Notes: a model not told the origin generated them from the sequence alone. A DNA stretch of 64,000 nt from Gigaspora margarita (GCA_009809945.1 WTPW01001007.1:6547-70546), one strand, 5' to 3'. Numbered from the stretch's first letter, positions 32,441 through 42,853 are shown. Numbers and translations: made by a program.

Positions 32441-34774
32441 TTCAGCAGTCATGCCACAACTTTATTCTACATAATTTGTAACACCGTATAGCATATTTTG
32501 TCTACTCTAGGTTGATTTTGAAATTAAAGTGTGACCCACCCGGGTGTTATCAAGAATCCTTAAATATGACCTGCTATATCAAACTTTTTTCTCCTCATAA
32601 CTCCTCCTCTCATGTAGATTTAGAGTATCTGAATTACTGATTGGAAGTTTGCTATCTATCATAACCGCCTACTTTTTTAACTCTCTCCTCCTAACTTCTC
32701 AAGTAGCAGGATTCTACTAGAAAGAAAAAAAAACACATATGACGAAAATAAAAGAAAGTAAAAAAGGAGAATAACTATACTACCTAAATGACAACCAAAT
32801 TATAACAAAGAAAAAACATAAAAAGAAAGGAGATGAAGGCAAAAAAGTAAATGGCTATGATAGCACATTTACATTTATGTCCAACAATAAAAAGTATATA
32901 ATACTGCACAAGGAATCGCCTTGCCTAAGTATTATATGTATCTAAAGTAAAATAAAAGAAAGTTCTAGAATTTAACTTCTGCAGATTAGCCTACTCCTCT
33001 GCACTATTTCTCATTACGTGTTCATTCCTGCTTATCCACTTGCATGCCTTCTTCCTGATTAGGATAGAAACAACAATGCTGATTTTTTGGAGGGGGTATG
33101 CTGGATTTCCTACTTTTGGCCCAAAATTCCAGAAAAAAAAAACTTCAAGCGAGAATATGATAGCAAGTATAAGATTTTTATGTTCTTGACTTCAAAAAAC
33201 TGTAGAGAGAGTGTTGAAAAACTCATTTTTAGTTCACCGCCTAGCCAGCTATATCACCTTTTTCGATGAAAGAAATCTTCCATCAGAATTTTTTGTACCA
33301 AGGGCACCCACTGCCAGTTATCTTGCACAACCAATGCTTCTGGCTTGTGTGCTGAATATATAAAGGAGTCCCAAAGAGAGTCAAGATATTAACCTTTATA
33401 AAAACCAGTATTATATTATAGCTGCTTCGTCTTTTACTAAAAAGATTTTTGTTTTTTTTTTGTTCAGAAATTTGGACAAGTGATCATTGGAAAGAGTTCT
33501 GTGAACCACAAATACTAATAATTATAGTTAGAAATCTTACTACTTTATATTTGTATTATTAATTATTATATAATTTATCTATTGATCATACAATCAATAT
33601 TTAGCTTTTAATTAATTTTATACAAACTTGATCATGCTATTTTCAGGTCCTGATTGGTACTACAAAATCATGGAATAATGAATTCAACTACAAATCTATT
33701 TTACTGAAAACCCAAATTTTTGATACTTTTTTAAATAGACAAAATTATAAGGAATATAAAAATATAAATTTTATTTGCTCTTTCTTATAAAAAATTCAAT
33801 TTTTTTTGAGAACCTAAAAATAATTTACAAAATTCTATCTAGAGCTGTCTAATTCTAAATTAGAACAATTTCTATCTGGATACAATATAGCAAGAGATAT
33901 TACCAAATATAAAAATCCATTCTGAAATATTTACAGAATGATCTTTAGGCTTTGTTTTACTTAAAATAATTTTTGTGAGCTAAAGTTTAAAAGAGTTTGT
34001 AGTATTAAACTATAATCAAATAATATATACAAAAAATATTAAAATTCTATAGTCTTATAATCTATTCCACTTGTTTTAAAAAGTAAATAAAACTTGAAAT
34101 AAATAGAATTTATATTTAATTTTTACTATATTAAAGTTAAATACTTTTTTTATATTTAATTAAGATTGGACTAAAGCCTAAAAACTTTATTATATTATAG
34201 TCAAGTACTAAAAACAAGACATTTTGGTTATATATACAATATATTTTTAAGTTTTTGTTTATAATCTAATTTGTTATCTTATTCAAGAAAGTAAATATAG
34301 AAAATATAGTATTCATTTATTGATATACTTAAAAGGGGCTATTTAGATTTGTAAATACTTGCTATTGTATAATAGCTTATTAATTGTTTATCTTATTGTT
34401 GTACAAAAAGGTTGTTAACTATTTTAGACAATACAAATAAAATTAACTGGGTTTCATGTTCAGCTGGGTCCAAAAATTTGCTAAGCACAAGTTTTTTTAT
34501 ACTACAGTAGGTAAATAGCCAATCAAAATACATGATTGTTATATTTGAAATCTGTAATAGATATCACTATTATATGAATCTAGTATTACTATCATAATAT
34601 TTCTGTACTCTAATATTTCTTAATTAATCTCTTCCTTAATTGAATTGATCAGATTATTGATTATCCTTAATTGTACTCTTGTAATATATGTTTATCCTTC
34701 TTCAAACAGTACTATTATAGCTATACTCTGATTACCATATTAGATATCTATATTCACATAAGATATTTGGCAGA
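32441..34774. other. Spacer left of the Polinton-like element
   Basis: Mostly A+T-rich. About 32896-32942 can fold as a hairpin (AGTATATAATAC... CAAGGAATCGCCTTG... GTATTATATGTAT). About 33690-33830 is an inverted relative of about 48560-48710 (ACAAAATTATAAGGAATATAAA... AAATTTTATTTGCTC), so two copies of one dispersed repeat lie outside the two ends of the 13.55-kb element. About 33070-33400 is more mixed in composition, with a TATATAAA box at 33357; I recognise no gene. Confidence 0.5.
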
Positions 34775-34779
34775 CAAAT

Positions 34780-35508
34780 AGTAGGGCGAAAATAGGAGTT
34801 CTAGGGTCAAAATTATGTAAATGTATCCAGAAAAGGTTCCTTACCCATTTCTAAGCTCTTCTAGATATATGAAATCCTATATCGAATTCGGACTCTAAAT
34901 TACGCTAGAGCCAAATCCTGTTAACTTACTCTTCTTACTTCTAAATTTGGGTTTCCAACATTAAGGAGTACATAGTCTTTGTTAACGCTTTGGCTATGTT
35001 TTTAATTCTAAATAAGATAACAAAAAAATTATGCTATATTGTTTGCCTTTGAAATGAGCAGAGAGTACCGAGGACCGAAGTGTTCAAGTGTGCTTCTCTG
35101 TGGGCCCATTCAAGCCTAATATGCATACTATTTTCTATGTTATCCTAGAATTAATTCAAAAAGTGATTCATTACTATCTAGCAAAGGACAAAAAAATGCT
35201 AAGTCTCACCTCGCAGAGGTGAGATTTAGCTATTAGGAGTGAGACTTATCCGATCAGAGGTGAGATTTAGCTATTAGAGGTGAGACTTATCCGATCAGAG
35301 GTGAGACTTATCTGACTAGAGGTGAGACTTATCTGATCAAAGGTGAGACTTATCCGAGGGGAGACTTATCTAAGGTGAGACTTATTATACATATCTCAAA
35401 GTCTCATTGCCACATCTTACCCATTAGCAATCAATAAGATCTAGCTTCTGAGCACTCGAAAAGATATATCCTATTTTGAATAATTTTATCATGAAAAGAC
35501 AAGGGGTC
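34780..35508 (+). repeat. Left terminal inverted repeat, 729 bp
   Basis: Matches 48331-47626 in reverse complement over its full length with scattered transitions (for example CCGAGGACCGAAGTG against CTGAGGACTAAAGTG). It is 23 bp longer than the right copy, mainly through one extra unit of the internal tandem repeat. Confidence 0.9.
35197..35390 (+). repeat. 21-bp tandem repeats in the left TIR
   Basis: Units GGTGAGACTTATCCGATCAGA / GGTGAGATTTAGCTATTA repeated about eight times, ending GGGGAGACTTATCTAAGGTGAG. The array begins with an inverted pair (AGTCTCACCTCGCAGAGGTG). The mirrored array lies at 47745-47910. Candidate binding sites for integrase, terminal protein or HTH protein; this is inference. 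Confidence 0.85.
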
Positions 35509-35762
35509 CCAAAATTTGGGATACAGATACCAAAATTTTCAGATATAGATACCAAAATTATGATACTCAGATACCAAAATTTTGATATCTGGGTACCAAA
35601 ATTTCAGATATAAATAGCTATTTTTCAGATCCCGGTACCAAAATTTCAGTTATATTTACTAAAATTTCAGATCTTGGTACCAAAATTAGAACAAAAAAAT
35701 GATATCGGGATACCAAAATTTTGGATATAGATACTAAAATTTCGAATACAGATACTAAAATT
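35509..35762 (+). repeat. GATACCAAAATTTCAG tandem array
   Basis: About ten imperfect units of GATACCAAAATTTCAGATATA just inside the left TIR, with no counterpart inside the right TIR. It runs up to the stop codon of the small Cys-rich ORF. Confidence 0.8.
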
Positions 35763-36101
35763 TCAAGAATTGTAAGAAGGCTGGTTTTCTGATAGCTCTA
35801 AAAGCAAATTATCAATTGCTTTTCGAATCAAAGTATCACTTTTTTCCTGAATCAAAACAACTTCATTTCGAAGCTTATAATAATATTGTGAGGTATAATA
35901 CCCTCTTATATGTATAGAGCATCGACCAGAATTTGATCTAGTATATTGTTTACATCCACTTTTACTACAAGGAATAAGTTGTTTATCAGCTAATTTTCCA
36001 ACATACTTCCAATGAATAGAACACCCTTCTTCACGCATACAGGACTTTCCACAAGTTTTACCTATAAACTTAATAAATGGGCAGAAATATTCACCATGCA
36101 T
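35763..36101 (-). CDS. Small Cys/His-rich protein of the Polinton-like element
   Basis: Taking the inner ATG at 36101 gives 112 residues. The longer frame to 36188 only adds a hydrophobic A+T-rich stretch and would overlap the divergent neighbour at 36181. Two similar Cys/His modules are visible: CPF...TCGKSC...GCSIHW and CSKSGC...GRCSIH, which looks like a duplicated zinc-binding fold of about 35 residues each. The C-terminal third is helical and charged. Divergent from the 36181 ORF, with an A+T-rich shared upstream region of about 80 bp. Function unknown; nucleic-acid binding is possible. It is one of the few unbroken frames in the element. Confidence 0.6.
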   Translation of the reverse strand: MHGEYFCPFIKFIGKTCGKSCMREEGCSIHWKYVGKLADKQLIPCSKSGCKQYTRSNSGRCSIHIRGYYTSQYYYKLRNEVVLIQEKSDTLIRKAIDNLLLELSENQPSYNS

Positions 36102-36180
36102 AATATATATATTTAATAAATTTTTATTATTTAAATAAAACAATTTTATAAGTATTATATAGTAAACAAACATTCTCACA

Positions 36181-36561
36181 ATGAGCATACAAAATCAATT
36201 AACCGAAGCCAAGCCCACATACAAAGAAGTCGAGCAAGCTTTAATTAACGTAATCAAAGCAGGCCTCTATTATAGAAAACCAAAAGACGGCAAGTTCATG
36301 CAAAACTATAAAGAAAAAATTAGAAAATTACGCCAGGCAGAAGACCCAGAAGAATATATACTAAATTTGGCCATGATAATATTTCCCAATGAAAAAAAAT
36401 ATCATAAAATTAAAGATAACTACAAAGAATTTTATGGCTGGGATCCAAAGATTCTTACTTCTATAATGGAATTATATAAGTTATATTACAAATTAGTCAA
36501 AGTTCATTCTGTCGAAGAAGCCCAGATCAATAAAGAAGCAGAAGATTTCCTTAATTTATAA
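36181..36561 (+). CDS. Uncharacterised 126-residue protein of the Polinton-like element
   Basis: Open from ATG 36181 to TAA 36561 without interruption. Charged and helical, rich in Lys, Glu and Tyr (KEKIRKLRQAEDPEEYILNL, then DNYKEFYGWDPKILTSIMELYKLYYKLVK). No signal peptide or membrane segment. I do not recognise the family. Divergently placed next to the Cys-rich ORF and convergent with the integrase gene, with a 48-bp direct repeat between them. Coding is supported by the codon-like composition and by its intactness against a decayed background. Confidence 0.55.
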   Translation: MSIQNQLTEAKPTYKEVEQALINVIKAGLYYRKPKDGKFMQNYKEKIRKLRQAEDPEEYILNLAMIIFPNEKKYHKIKDNYKEFYGWDPKILTSIMELYKLYYKLVKVHSVEEAQINKEAEDFLNL

Positions 36562-36567
36562 AAGGCC

Positions 36568-36729
36568 AGGAACACCAACTTGAAGCATTCTACAAGCATC
36601 TTTTATATTATAAAAATATACTAATAAACGTGTCATATATGTCACGAGCACAGTAATGTGGCATAGTAAATTTCAAAGATCAGGAACACCAACTTGAAGC
36701 ATTCCACGAACATCTTTCATATCATAAAA
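36568..36729. repeat. 48-bp direct repeat downstream of the integrase gene
   Basis: CAGGAACACCAACTTGAAGC ATTC at 36568 recurs at 36681, each copy followed by an ACAAGCATCTTTTATATTAT-like tail, 113 bp apart. On the minus strand each copy encodes a MLQVGVP stretch, so it may be a short duplicated coding or 3' processing segment. Confidence 0.65.
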
Positions 36730-36732
36730 TTT

Positions 36733-37803
36733 TTAATTCATAAGCACCCACTGGGGCAGTAATTCTGTATCAGAAGGAATGATTTGAAGCTCTTCTCTAA
36801 CAAAAGACTGCTTCGGCCTATTGCCTTCATCATCTTCTAGCCAATACAGGATTGGCTGATTTTTTTGCACCAAAGATTCCTTAATTTGATAAATTTGAGG
36901 ACTCCAAATATACTCAGTCGCTCTTTTAGGACCCGTTTCTAACTCACCTAGTTCAAGTAAATATCTTACTGAGATATTATAAGATAGCTTGGATTCATCA
37001 AAGCCCATGGACCCATTGCGTAATTTAGAAGATATCGAAATAATCTGTTTCATTTTTATAGCTTTTGCTGGAGCCGTGCCAATTAATCTTGTTACTGAAT
37101 TATTAAGATTATTAATAATTATATGAAGATTTTTAACCCAAGCTCTCAATCTCTTAGATATAGGTAACAATAAATCAGAAGCATCCTGTAACCAAAACAA
37201 TTTTTTAGCTAAAGTACGATTAAATCTTTCAACAATACCTTGGCTTCTATGAGACGTGCCAACTTTAATTTTAACATTATATTTTTCGATTAATTCTTTA
37301 CAATCAGATTTAAATTCAGAACCAGGATCAACCATTAATAATTTAGGCCAAATAAGAGGGCACTTGGAATTACTATAAACTTTCTTAAAGGCCTTGGTCA
37401 CAGAATAAGCTGATCTATCAGCCAAAGGAACTGCCCACTTAAATCGTGAAGCCACATCTACTATACACAAGCAATACTTATAAGTTATATTATTAATTCA
37501 GTCATGGGGCATATAAAGAATATCAGCTTGGTGACATTCATTAGGAATCTGTATACTATTAAAAGAGGCCCTAGGAATAAACCTTGGCCAGGGTTTATGA
37601 ATTTGATATAAAGCTTGTTTTTCAAGCCAATCACATACTTCATTGATAGAAAAATTATACCCAGTCTTTAAAGAAGCTTCATACAATTTTTTCACAGTTC
37701 TTTGATATCCATTAGGATGATAATAAATCTTATGTAAAGCAATAGATATATCTAGTTCACAAACATTTCCAGAATCTATTTGTATTATAGGAATAGACAA
37801 CAT
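36733..37803 (-). pseudogene. Retroviral-type (Polinton) integrase, one internal TGA
   Basis: About 355 codons in one frame, interrupted only by a TGA at 37498-37500. The N-terminal part (37803-37501) has a degraded HHCC zinc module (LHKIYYHPNGYQRTVKKLYE, VCDWLEKQALYQ, with the last Cys replaced by Tyr). The catalytic core has Asp in CIVDVASRFKW (about 37459), Asp in LMVDPGSEFKSD (about 37326) and Glu in SQGIVERFNRTL (about 37230). A C-terminal region with SPQIYQIKESLV resembles the SH3-like or chromo-type tail of such integrases. It would cut and join the element ends. The gene diverges from the coiled-coil ORF. The TGA sits two residues past a conserved MPHD, where C-to-T change of CGA is a simple explanation. 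Confidence 0.88.
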
Positions 37804-37819
37804 TTTTGAGCCAACTTGC

Positions 37820-38278
37820 TTGCAAGAAAAAAATGGGAAAAGAATCGAACAATTTAAAGGTGCCTTATTAGCTATACAAGATCGAGTCTACAAATTACAA
37901 CAGGGTCTTATCTCAAAAGAGGATTATATTAATTACTTTGAAAAAGAAATCTTAATTCGTGATGAGGACCTAGACCCATTGCGATTAGAAATTTCTAATC
38001 TTAAAGAAAAGTTAGAAAAGGCACTCCAAAATTCTGAGAGCCAAGAAAAGTACATTGATTATATAGAAAAGTGGTTAGCAATTTTCCAGAATAAAATAAA
38101 CAAGCTTAATGAAAAAATTCTTGTTTTGTATAATAATATAGATATGGTGCAACTGCCAGGATCACCCAATTCCCCCGAACATTATCTCTACCTGAAAATC
38201 AAGCCAATATCCAGAATCATAGAATTCAACGAGAAATCCATAATATTGGATTATATTTCTGAAACCCAACTACAATAA
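37820..38278 (+). pseudogene. Coiled-coil ORF, 5' part of the Gag-like block
   Basis: About 152 codons. It has no ATG in frame: the frame opens upstream and the first in-track codon is TTG, while the nearest ATG (37833) is out of frame, so the true start is lost or lies elsewhere. Heptad-like blocks are seen (ISNLKEKLEKALQNSESQEKY, EKWLAIFQNKINKLNEKI). It lies head-to-head with the integrase start with only 16 bp between, so a shared promoter region is likely. It probably belongs with the ORFs up to 41351 as one decayed Gag-type polyprotein or a set of structural genes. Confidence 0.5.
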
Positions 38279-38346
38279 CACCTACAATAAATGGCATCGT
38301 TGATTATCTTAATAAAAATTCTGATGCCAGAAATAGGCTTGAAAGA

Positions 38347-38688
38347 TTGGTGCTAGAACTATATCCACGAGCAAATGCTCGAGCATTTAATGCTGAAAAT
38401 CGAGTAGCAGATTTGCAGACCCGGCTAACAAATTTGCAAACCCAGTTAGCCGATTCACAGACCCAGCTAGCCGATTCACAAACCCAGTTAGTCACACTTC
38501 AAAATGACTATAATCTTCTTCACCAGGCTTATGAGGCCCACAGAACTCATCATAATATATTTAAATCTCGAGAACTTGAAAGCCGAATTACAATCTGCAC
38601 ACAAAAAAGGTGGATATCAGAATTGCTTCTAGAAAGCTTTGCATTAAGATTCAAGAATAGACAAACCTATCAACAACTACAGGATTGA
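38347..38688 (+). pseudogene. Coiled-coil ORF with heptad repeats (QLADSQT units)
   Basis: 113 codons. Residues about 25-60 repeat QTRLTNLQTQLADSQTQLAD with a 7-residue period, a clear coiled coil, corresponding to repeated CAGCTAGCCGATTCACAAAC DNA units at about 38430-38490. It uses a different frame from the ORF before it. It ends at a TGA (38686-38688) and the following 120 bp contain several stops. Likely an oligomerisation segment of the Gag-like block. Confidence 0.5.
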
Positions 38689-38808
38689 AATACAGATGGA
38701 GCAATTACTACGCATTTCTTAAATATTACAACGAATCAATACAACAAATAGAAAAATAGATGCAGAACTATACAAAATAAGTGGGGCAAGTGGAAAACAC
38801 GAGCCTGA

Positions 38809-39683
38809 AATTCAGAACAATTAATTAATAATTTAAATCAACAAATTTTTATACTACAGAATAACTCACCAAATATACAACGAATAGGAATGGCAGGATA
38901 CCCACCCCCAAATTTTAATGGCTATCCTGATGAGGATCCAGAAGAATTTATTGATTCTTTTCGCTCATATCTTGTGGCAGTAGGAATTAATGTATTAGCC
39001 AGACATGCCCATAGAGTTCGAGCGCATGGTCTTTTTGAAACATGCCTCAAAGGTGATNCTAAAGATTNGTATGAAAGATCTNTTNNAAGAAAGAATTGGG
39101 AATTGAGAAATTTATTAGATAATACTGGCCAAGCCAATTTAGGTGCGACCCAGGGACAAACAGCAGTACAACTTGGAGCAAATTTAAGACACGGCGCCGT
39201 GGGCCAATCTGGAAATATTGTTATTCCAGCTCATACAGTATTTGATGAAGACTGGTCTTTTGCCTATGGGCGCCCAACAGATCGATTACCCAATGCACCA
39301 AATTCTAATGCCGGACAAACTATAGTAGCAGATAGAATCCGACTTGGCCAAGCAATATACTGGCTAAAAACTAACTATCCCACAGTTACAGCGGAAAAAC
39401 AGCGAATGCTCTTTGGTTCAACGGTCCAAGGCAGTGATTCTGTAGGTCGATTCTATTCTAAGTTATGTAAACTTGCTAGGTTAGCAGGTATTGATGACCA
39501 GCAAATTCAATTACAATTTATTCGTAGCATCTCTCCTGATAATCAGTTAGAAATTTGACGCATTGGAATTAACAGGCCCGTATCAGAATTGCTCACAGAA
39601 CTCGAAGAAATTGAAAAATATAAGACAGAGCAATTATCTGGGGCGTACCTACAATCAGATAAAACTTATAAAAAGACAATTAT
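38809..39683 (+). pseudogene. Gag-like protein segment
   Basis: From the ATG at 38890 it begins MAGYPPPNFNGYPDEDPEEFIDSF, which resembles the capsid N-terminus of Ty3/Gypsy-type Gag (a PxFxG...DxEEFIxxF pattern), then a predicted helical region with GRFYSKLCKLARLAGIDDQQIQLQFIRSISPD, close to the Gag capsid C-terminal pattern (FxxGL). The frame is open back to 38809, halts at TGA 39556-39558 and continues in the same frame (RIGINRPVSELLTELEEIEK) to about 39683. N bases at 39058, 39068 and 39082-39086 give unknown residues. No Polinton capsid signature. The role is inferred: particle formation. Confidence 0.6.
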
Positions 39684-39692
39684 TCAGGCAAT

Positions 39693-40358
39693 ATGGGTAT
39701 GACAAAAACTGAAATCGAAAACTTGATAAAATCTATGATGCCATCTATACAATCTCAACCGATTTCTTCACAACTAACACAACCTATTTCTTCTCAACTA
39801 TCTCAATCCTATAGGCCACAACCCCCAGGAACCTCTCAAATTATACAAGATACAAATAAGGGTAAATTTTTACAATGGTTTCTTGGGGAGATATCAGAAT
39901 TTGTTCCCATTCCCAAGCCCGATTTACCCCCAAAACCGTTAATAAAGAATATTGAAGTTACAGATAGTGATCCCATAGAGGATATGCGTAGACAATTAGA
40001 AGACCTTCATATCAATCAAACTAAAATGGCTAAAGCTATGAAAAAGATGTCTAGCAAGCCCAAATCTTCTCGTCGCAAAACCAAATCAAAATCTAGGACC
40101 AAAAAAAAGAAATCATCCAAGCATATTAATGCTCATATAATTTCAGATGAATCATCTTCAGACTCTAGTGATAGTGAAAATGATAATACAACATCTAGCG
40201 AAAATGAGCTCGAAACTATTACCTTGGCCTTGACAAAGACAAGAGTATTTAGTTCCTCTGAGACCTCTTCTGAATCATCTGAAAGTGAGTCTAGTAATTC
40301 AGAAAGTGATTCAGAAGAATATGAGATCAATGCCACAAAAAAAAATAACTTTTTCTAA
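39693..40358 (+). pseudogene. Gag-like block: basic and Ser/Asp/Glu-rich segment
   Basis: 221 codons. The N-terminal part is Gln/Ser/Pro-rich with QPISSQ repeats, then a strongly basic stretch (KSSRRKTKSKSRTKKKKSSK) likely to bind nucleic acid, then an acidic serine tract (DESSSDSSDSENDN... SETSSESSESESSNSESDSEE). No CCHC knuckle. The end overlaps the next ORF in another frame: an A9 run at about 40337-40345 is where one extra A would account for the frame change. Confidence 0.55.
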
Positions 40359-41351
40359 TACAAAGAAATCAAAGAAGCGCAAAAGTGCCAGGCCAAAAAC
40401 TTCTAGCAAAAAATCTAGTAACACCTCTTCTGATAAAAAGAGCAGTAAGGATGCTAGGCCACTTAAAATTCCTACAGATAACATTAGCCTAAATGCATTT
40501 TTTGCTATTTTACGATCAATGGTTGATTCATTTACTCGTACACAGCCTAAAGAAGTTTCTATTAATGGTTATAATATGATTAATGCTGAATTCATTGCAC
40601 TAAAAGATCCTGTTCTAAATCATTTTACTTCAAATTTCTCAGACAAGGAACGTGAAAAGTTCTGGCATGAAATTACTATGGTATTCTCTCATATCTTGCA
40701 ACCAATATCAGATCTAATTCGAATAGCTTCCCAGCAAACAAATATACTACTACAAATAGCCCCAGAGGGATCACAATCAGAAACAGAAATTTCATGGCCC
40801 AACCCTATAGAAATTAATTTTATTTGTAAAATTATTCCCAATGATGTCGCTACTATATGTTGCAAGATTAGCTCACCATTAGGAAAAATTGTACAAGTGC
40901 CTTCCGCCATGATAGATAGAGGGGCAAATTGCTCAGTAATCTCAAAAGGCCTTATAAAACTATTGGGAGCAGAAGTAGATAAAAATAAGAAACCATCTGT
41001 TAAATGGCGTAATAATTCCTTAAAGTCTTCAGGCATAACTTATAAGATTTCGGTTATAGTTGGTCAGGGAGAAAATAGTTGTACAATCTCTGAAGACTTT
41101 CCAGTCATGGATGATAATAAACCCTGGATATTATTGGGTACACCTTGGCTAGATCGAGCTGGATAGGAGCCCATTGTCAAGCGTGAATTCAAGTTAATGC
41201 ATAAAAATAAAGTAATTACTGTACCTCTTTCAGTTCATAAGTCCCACTCTTTTCTCATAAATTCAAAAAGAGAAAATTTGGTTAACATATCAATTCTGCC
41301 TGAGCTGGCCTCGACTTGTGTCAGGGAAGGTGGGTCAGAAAAAAAAAACTT
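40285..41351 (+). pseudogene. Retropepsin-like aspartic protease segment
   Basis: The open part is 40285-41166 (293 codons); after TAG 41164-41166 the same frame continues to about 41351. Around residue 211 it has PSAMIDRGANCSVISKGL, the retropepsin pattern D[ST]GA..S.IS with Arg in place of Ser/Thr. About 75 residues later it has NKPWILLGTPWLDRAG, the usual C-terminal ILG..WL motif. It lacks a reverse transcriptase downstream. It would process the Gag-like block. The Arg at the active site and the TAG suggest loss of activity. Upstream it is basic and linked to the preceding segment. Confidence 0.7.
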
Positions 41352-41471
41352 ATGAGTTATGAAGAACTTGAAAAAAAGTTATTTGATACCCTCAATGCTA
41401 AAGAGGTTCTCAATAAGGTATGTGAGAAGTTTTTATCATTCTATGATGAGCTGGATCTTTTACTTAGCTAG
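41352..41471 (+). CDS. 39-residue ORF at the end of the Gag-like block
   Basis: MSYEELEKKLFDTLNAKEVL... ending LDLLLS. Acidic and helical, probably a small coiled-coil peptide. It starts just after the protease frame fails and overlaps the 3' end of the opposite HTH gene by 12 bp. It could equally be the last piece of the same polyprotein. Confidence 0.35.
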   Translation: MSYEELEKKLFDTLNAKEVLNKVCEKFLSFYDELDLLLS

Positions 41472-41960
41472 TATATTCAGATATTTGGCTATATTTTTTT
41501 TATCACGAATAGCTTCTTTTTCATAAAATGCATTTAGATCTCCACCTTTTTGTGATAAATTATGAGCTGGCTCAGGCAGAATTAGTTTGCTAGCCAAATT
41601 TTCCCTACCTTCTCGTGATAAATCACTCAAAGGCAAAATTGATTTGTTATCTAAATTTTCTCTTTTCAAATCCCCACCTTCTCGTGATAAATCACTCGAA
41701 GCCAAATATATCGATAATCTGGATTGGCAATCCAGATTTATTTTTTCGAGCTTGCGAGAAAAAATCGGTTGATCCCAGGCAACCCTATTTTTTTCTTTGC
41801 CTCTCCAGATCTGATAAATACATTTTTGTGATATGCTATATTTTTCTTTTAGCTTATTTAAAACTTTAGACCTTGGTCTATCATCACGGCATTGCTTAAT
41901 AAAATTATAATCAGCTAGTGATAAAGAAGGAGCATCACATCTTATACGTTGCCTAAGCAT
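41460..41960 (-). CDS. HTH DNA-binding protein with internal repeats
   Basis: 166 codons, unbroken. Residues about 15-60 (SLADYNFIKQCRDDRPRSKVLNKLKEKYSISQKCIYQIWRG) fit a homeodomain-like or resolvase-type helix-turn-helix. The C-terminal half repeats SDLSREGGDLKREN / SDLSREGRENLASK / HNLSQKGGDL, encoded by repeats of CTTCTCGTGATAAATCACTC. Similar repeats recur outside the gene (42420-42485). Candidate regulator or end-binding protein of the element; this is inference. Convergent with the Gag-like block. Confidence 0.6.
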   Translation of the reverse strand: MLRQRIRCDAPSLSLADYNFIKQCRDDRPRSKVLNKLKEKYSISQKCIYQIWRGKEKNRVAWDQPIFSRKLEKINLDCQSRLSIYLASSDLSREGGDLKRENLDNKSILPLSDLSREGRENLASKLILPEPAHNLSQKGGDLNAFYEKEAIRDKKNIAKYLNILAK

Positions 41961-42019
41961 GATAGTATTTTTTTATATCTAATATATTATTTCAAAATAA
42001 TTTATTAAATAGAATGCAT

Positions 42020-42180
42020 ATATTATATCGGATATACCGGATATATTGGATATACAGGAAAAAATTTTTAGAAAAAACTAGATAAATAGGATATATATAT
42101 TATACTGGATATACTGGATATACCAAATATACCAATTATACAGGAAAAAAATTTTGGATAAACTGGATAAATATTTCATA
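42020..42180. repeat. GGATATAC-type tandem repeats
   Basis: Two blocks of GGATATACCGGATATATTGG / GGATATACTGGATATACC, each followed by AGGAAAAAAATTTT.GA, upstream of the HTH gene start (41960, minus strand). Possible regulatory repeats. Confidence 0.65.
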
Positions 42181-42853
42181 GATTTTAAAAGTTTACATAG
42201 TTGACATTTTCAGAGATTACAACAAATCTTGATTTTATTTTTTATTCTATCCATCAATTCTATCCAAGTTTTTAAAGTTATGAGATTTGGTTTAGACTCT
42301 ACGTCTTCCGGAAACGGCACATGCAATGAAGTGGTCATAAAGCTATCTGTCAAGAAAACTGTTAACTTTTCTAGATCTTGCTATTCAAGTTCTTGTATAG
42401 AAGCTCTTTCTGCTAGATTCCTGCCTTCTCATGATAAATTATGAGCCAGCTCAGCCCCACCTTCTCATGATAAATCACTCGAAGGCAGAATTGGTTTGTT
42501 AACCATTTTTCTGAATTTTCTTTTTTCAAATGAAATGAGAAAAAAGGGAGATTGTGAAAGTTTTTAAAATACGAAATATTTTGGAGTGTTGGATTAATAA
42601 ACATATCTATATGAGCTGGTTTATTTGTAAAAAAAAATAGGCTTATTTATATGGTTTATTCTTTTTAACTAACCCTTTTTATATAAAACAATTTCGGATT
42701 TGCCGATCTATTTATAAATTATTTAGTATGAGCCAAAAATAAATCGATCTACTATCAATCACACTTTTTTCTAGCAAGTTCTCGCAAGCTCGAAAAAAAA
42801 ATTTTGATAACAAATATATTTTAACTATTTATATTTGGCTAAGCTGGCCATAA
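42181..42853. other. Non-coding interval in the Polinton-like element with repeated motifs
   Basis: Contains two copies of CCTTCTCATGATAAAT (about 42422 and 42460), motifs shared with the HTH gene, and the complement of TTTTCGAGCTTGCGAG at about 42781-42797. Short ORFs on both strands are not convincing. Confidence 0.45.

Noticed and set aside
33087..33269. A short plus-strand ORF in the more mixed-composition stretch left of the Polinton-like element
   Set aside because: No recognisable domain, no supporting start context and no repeat-independent evidence of coding; left as spacer.
40285..40358. Programmed -1 ribosomal frameshift between Gag-like and protease frames
   Set aside because: The frame change needed is +1 or -2, and the A9 run is just as well explained by an indel in a decaying gene.
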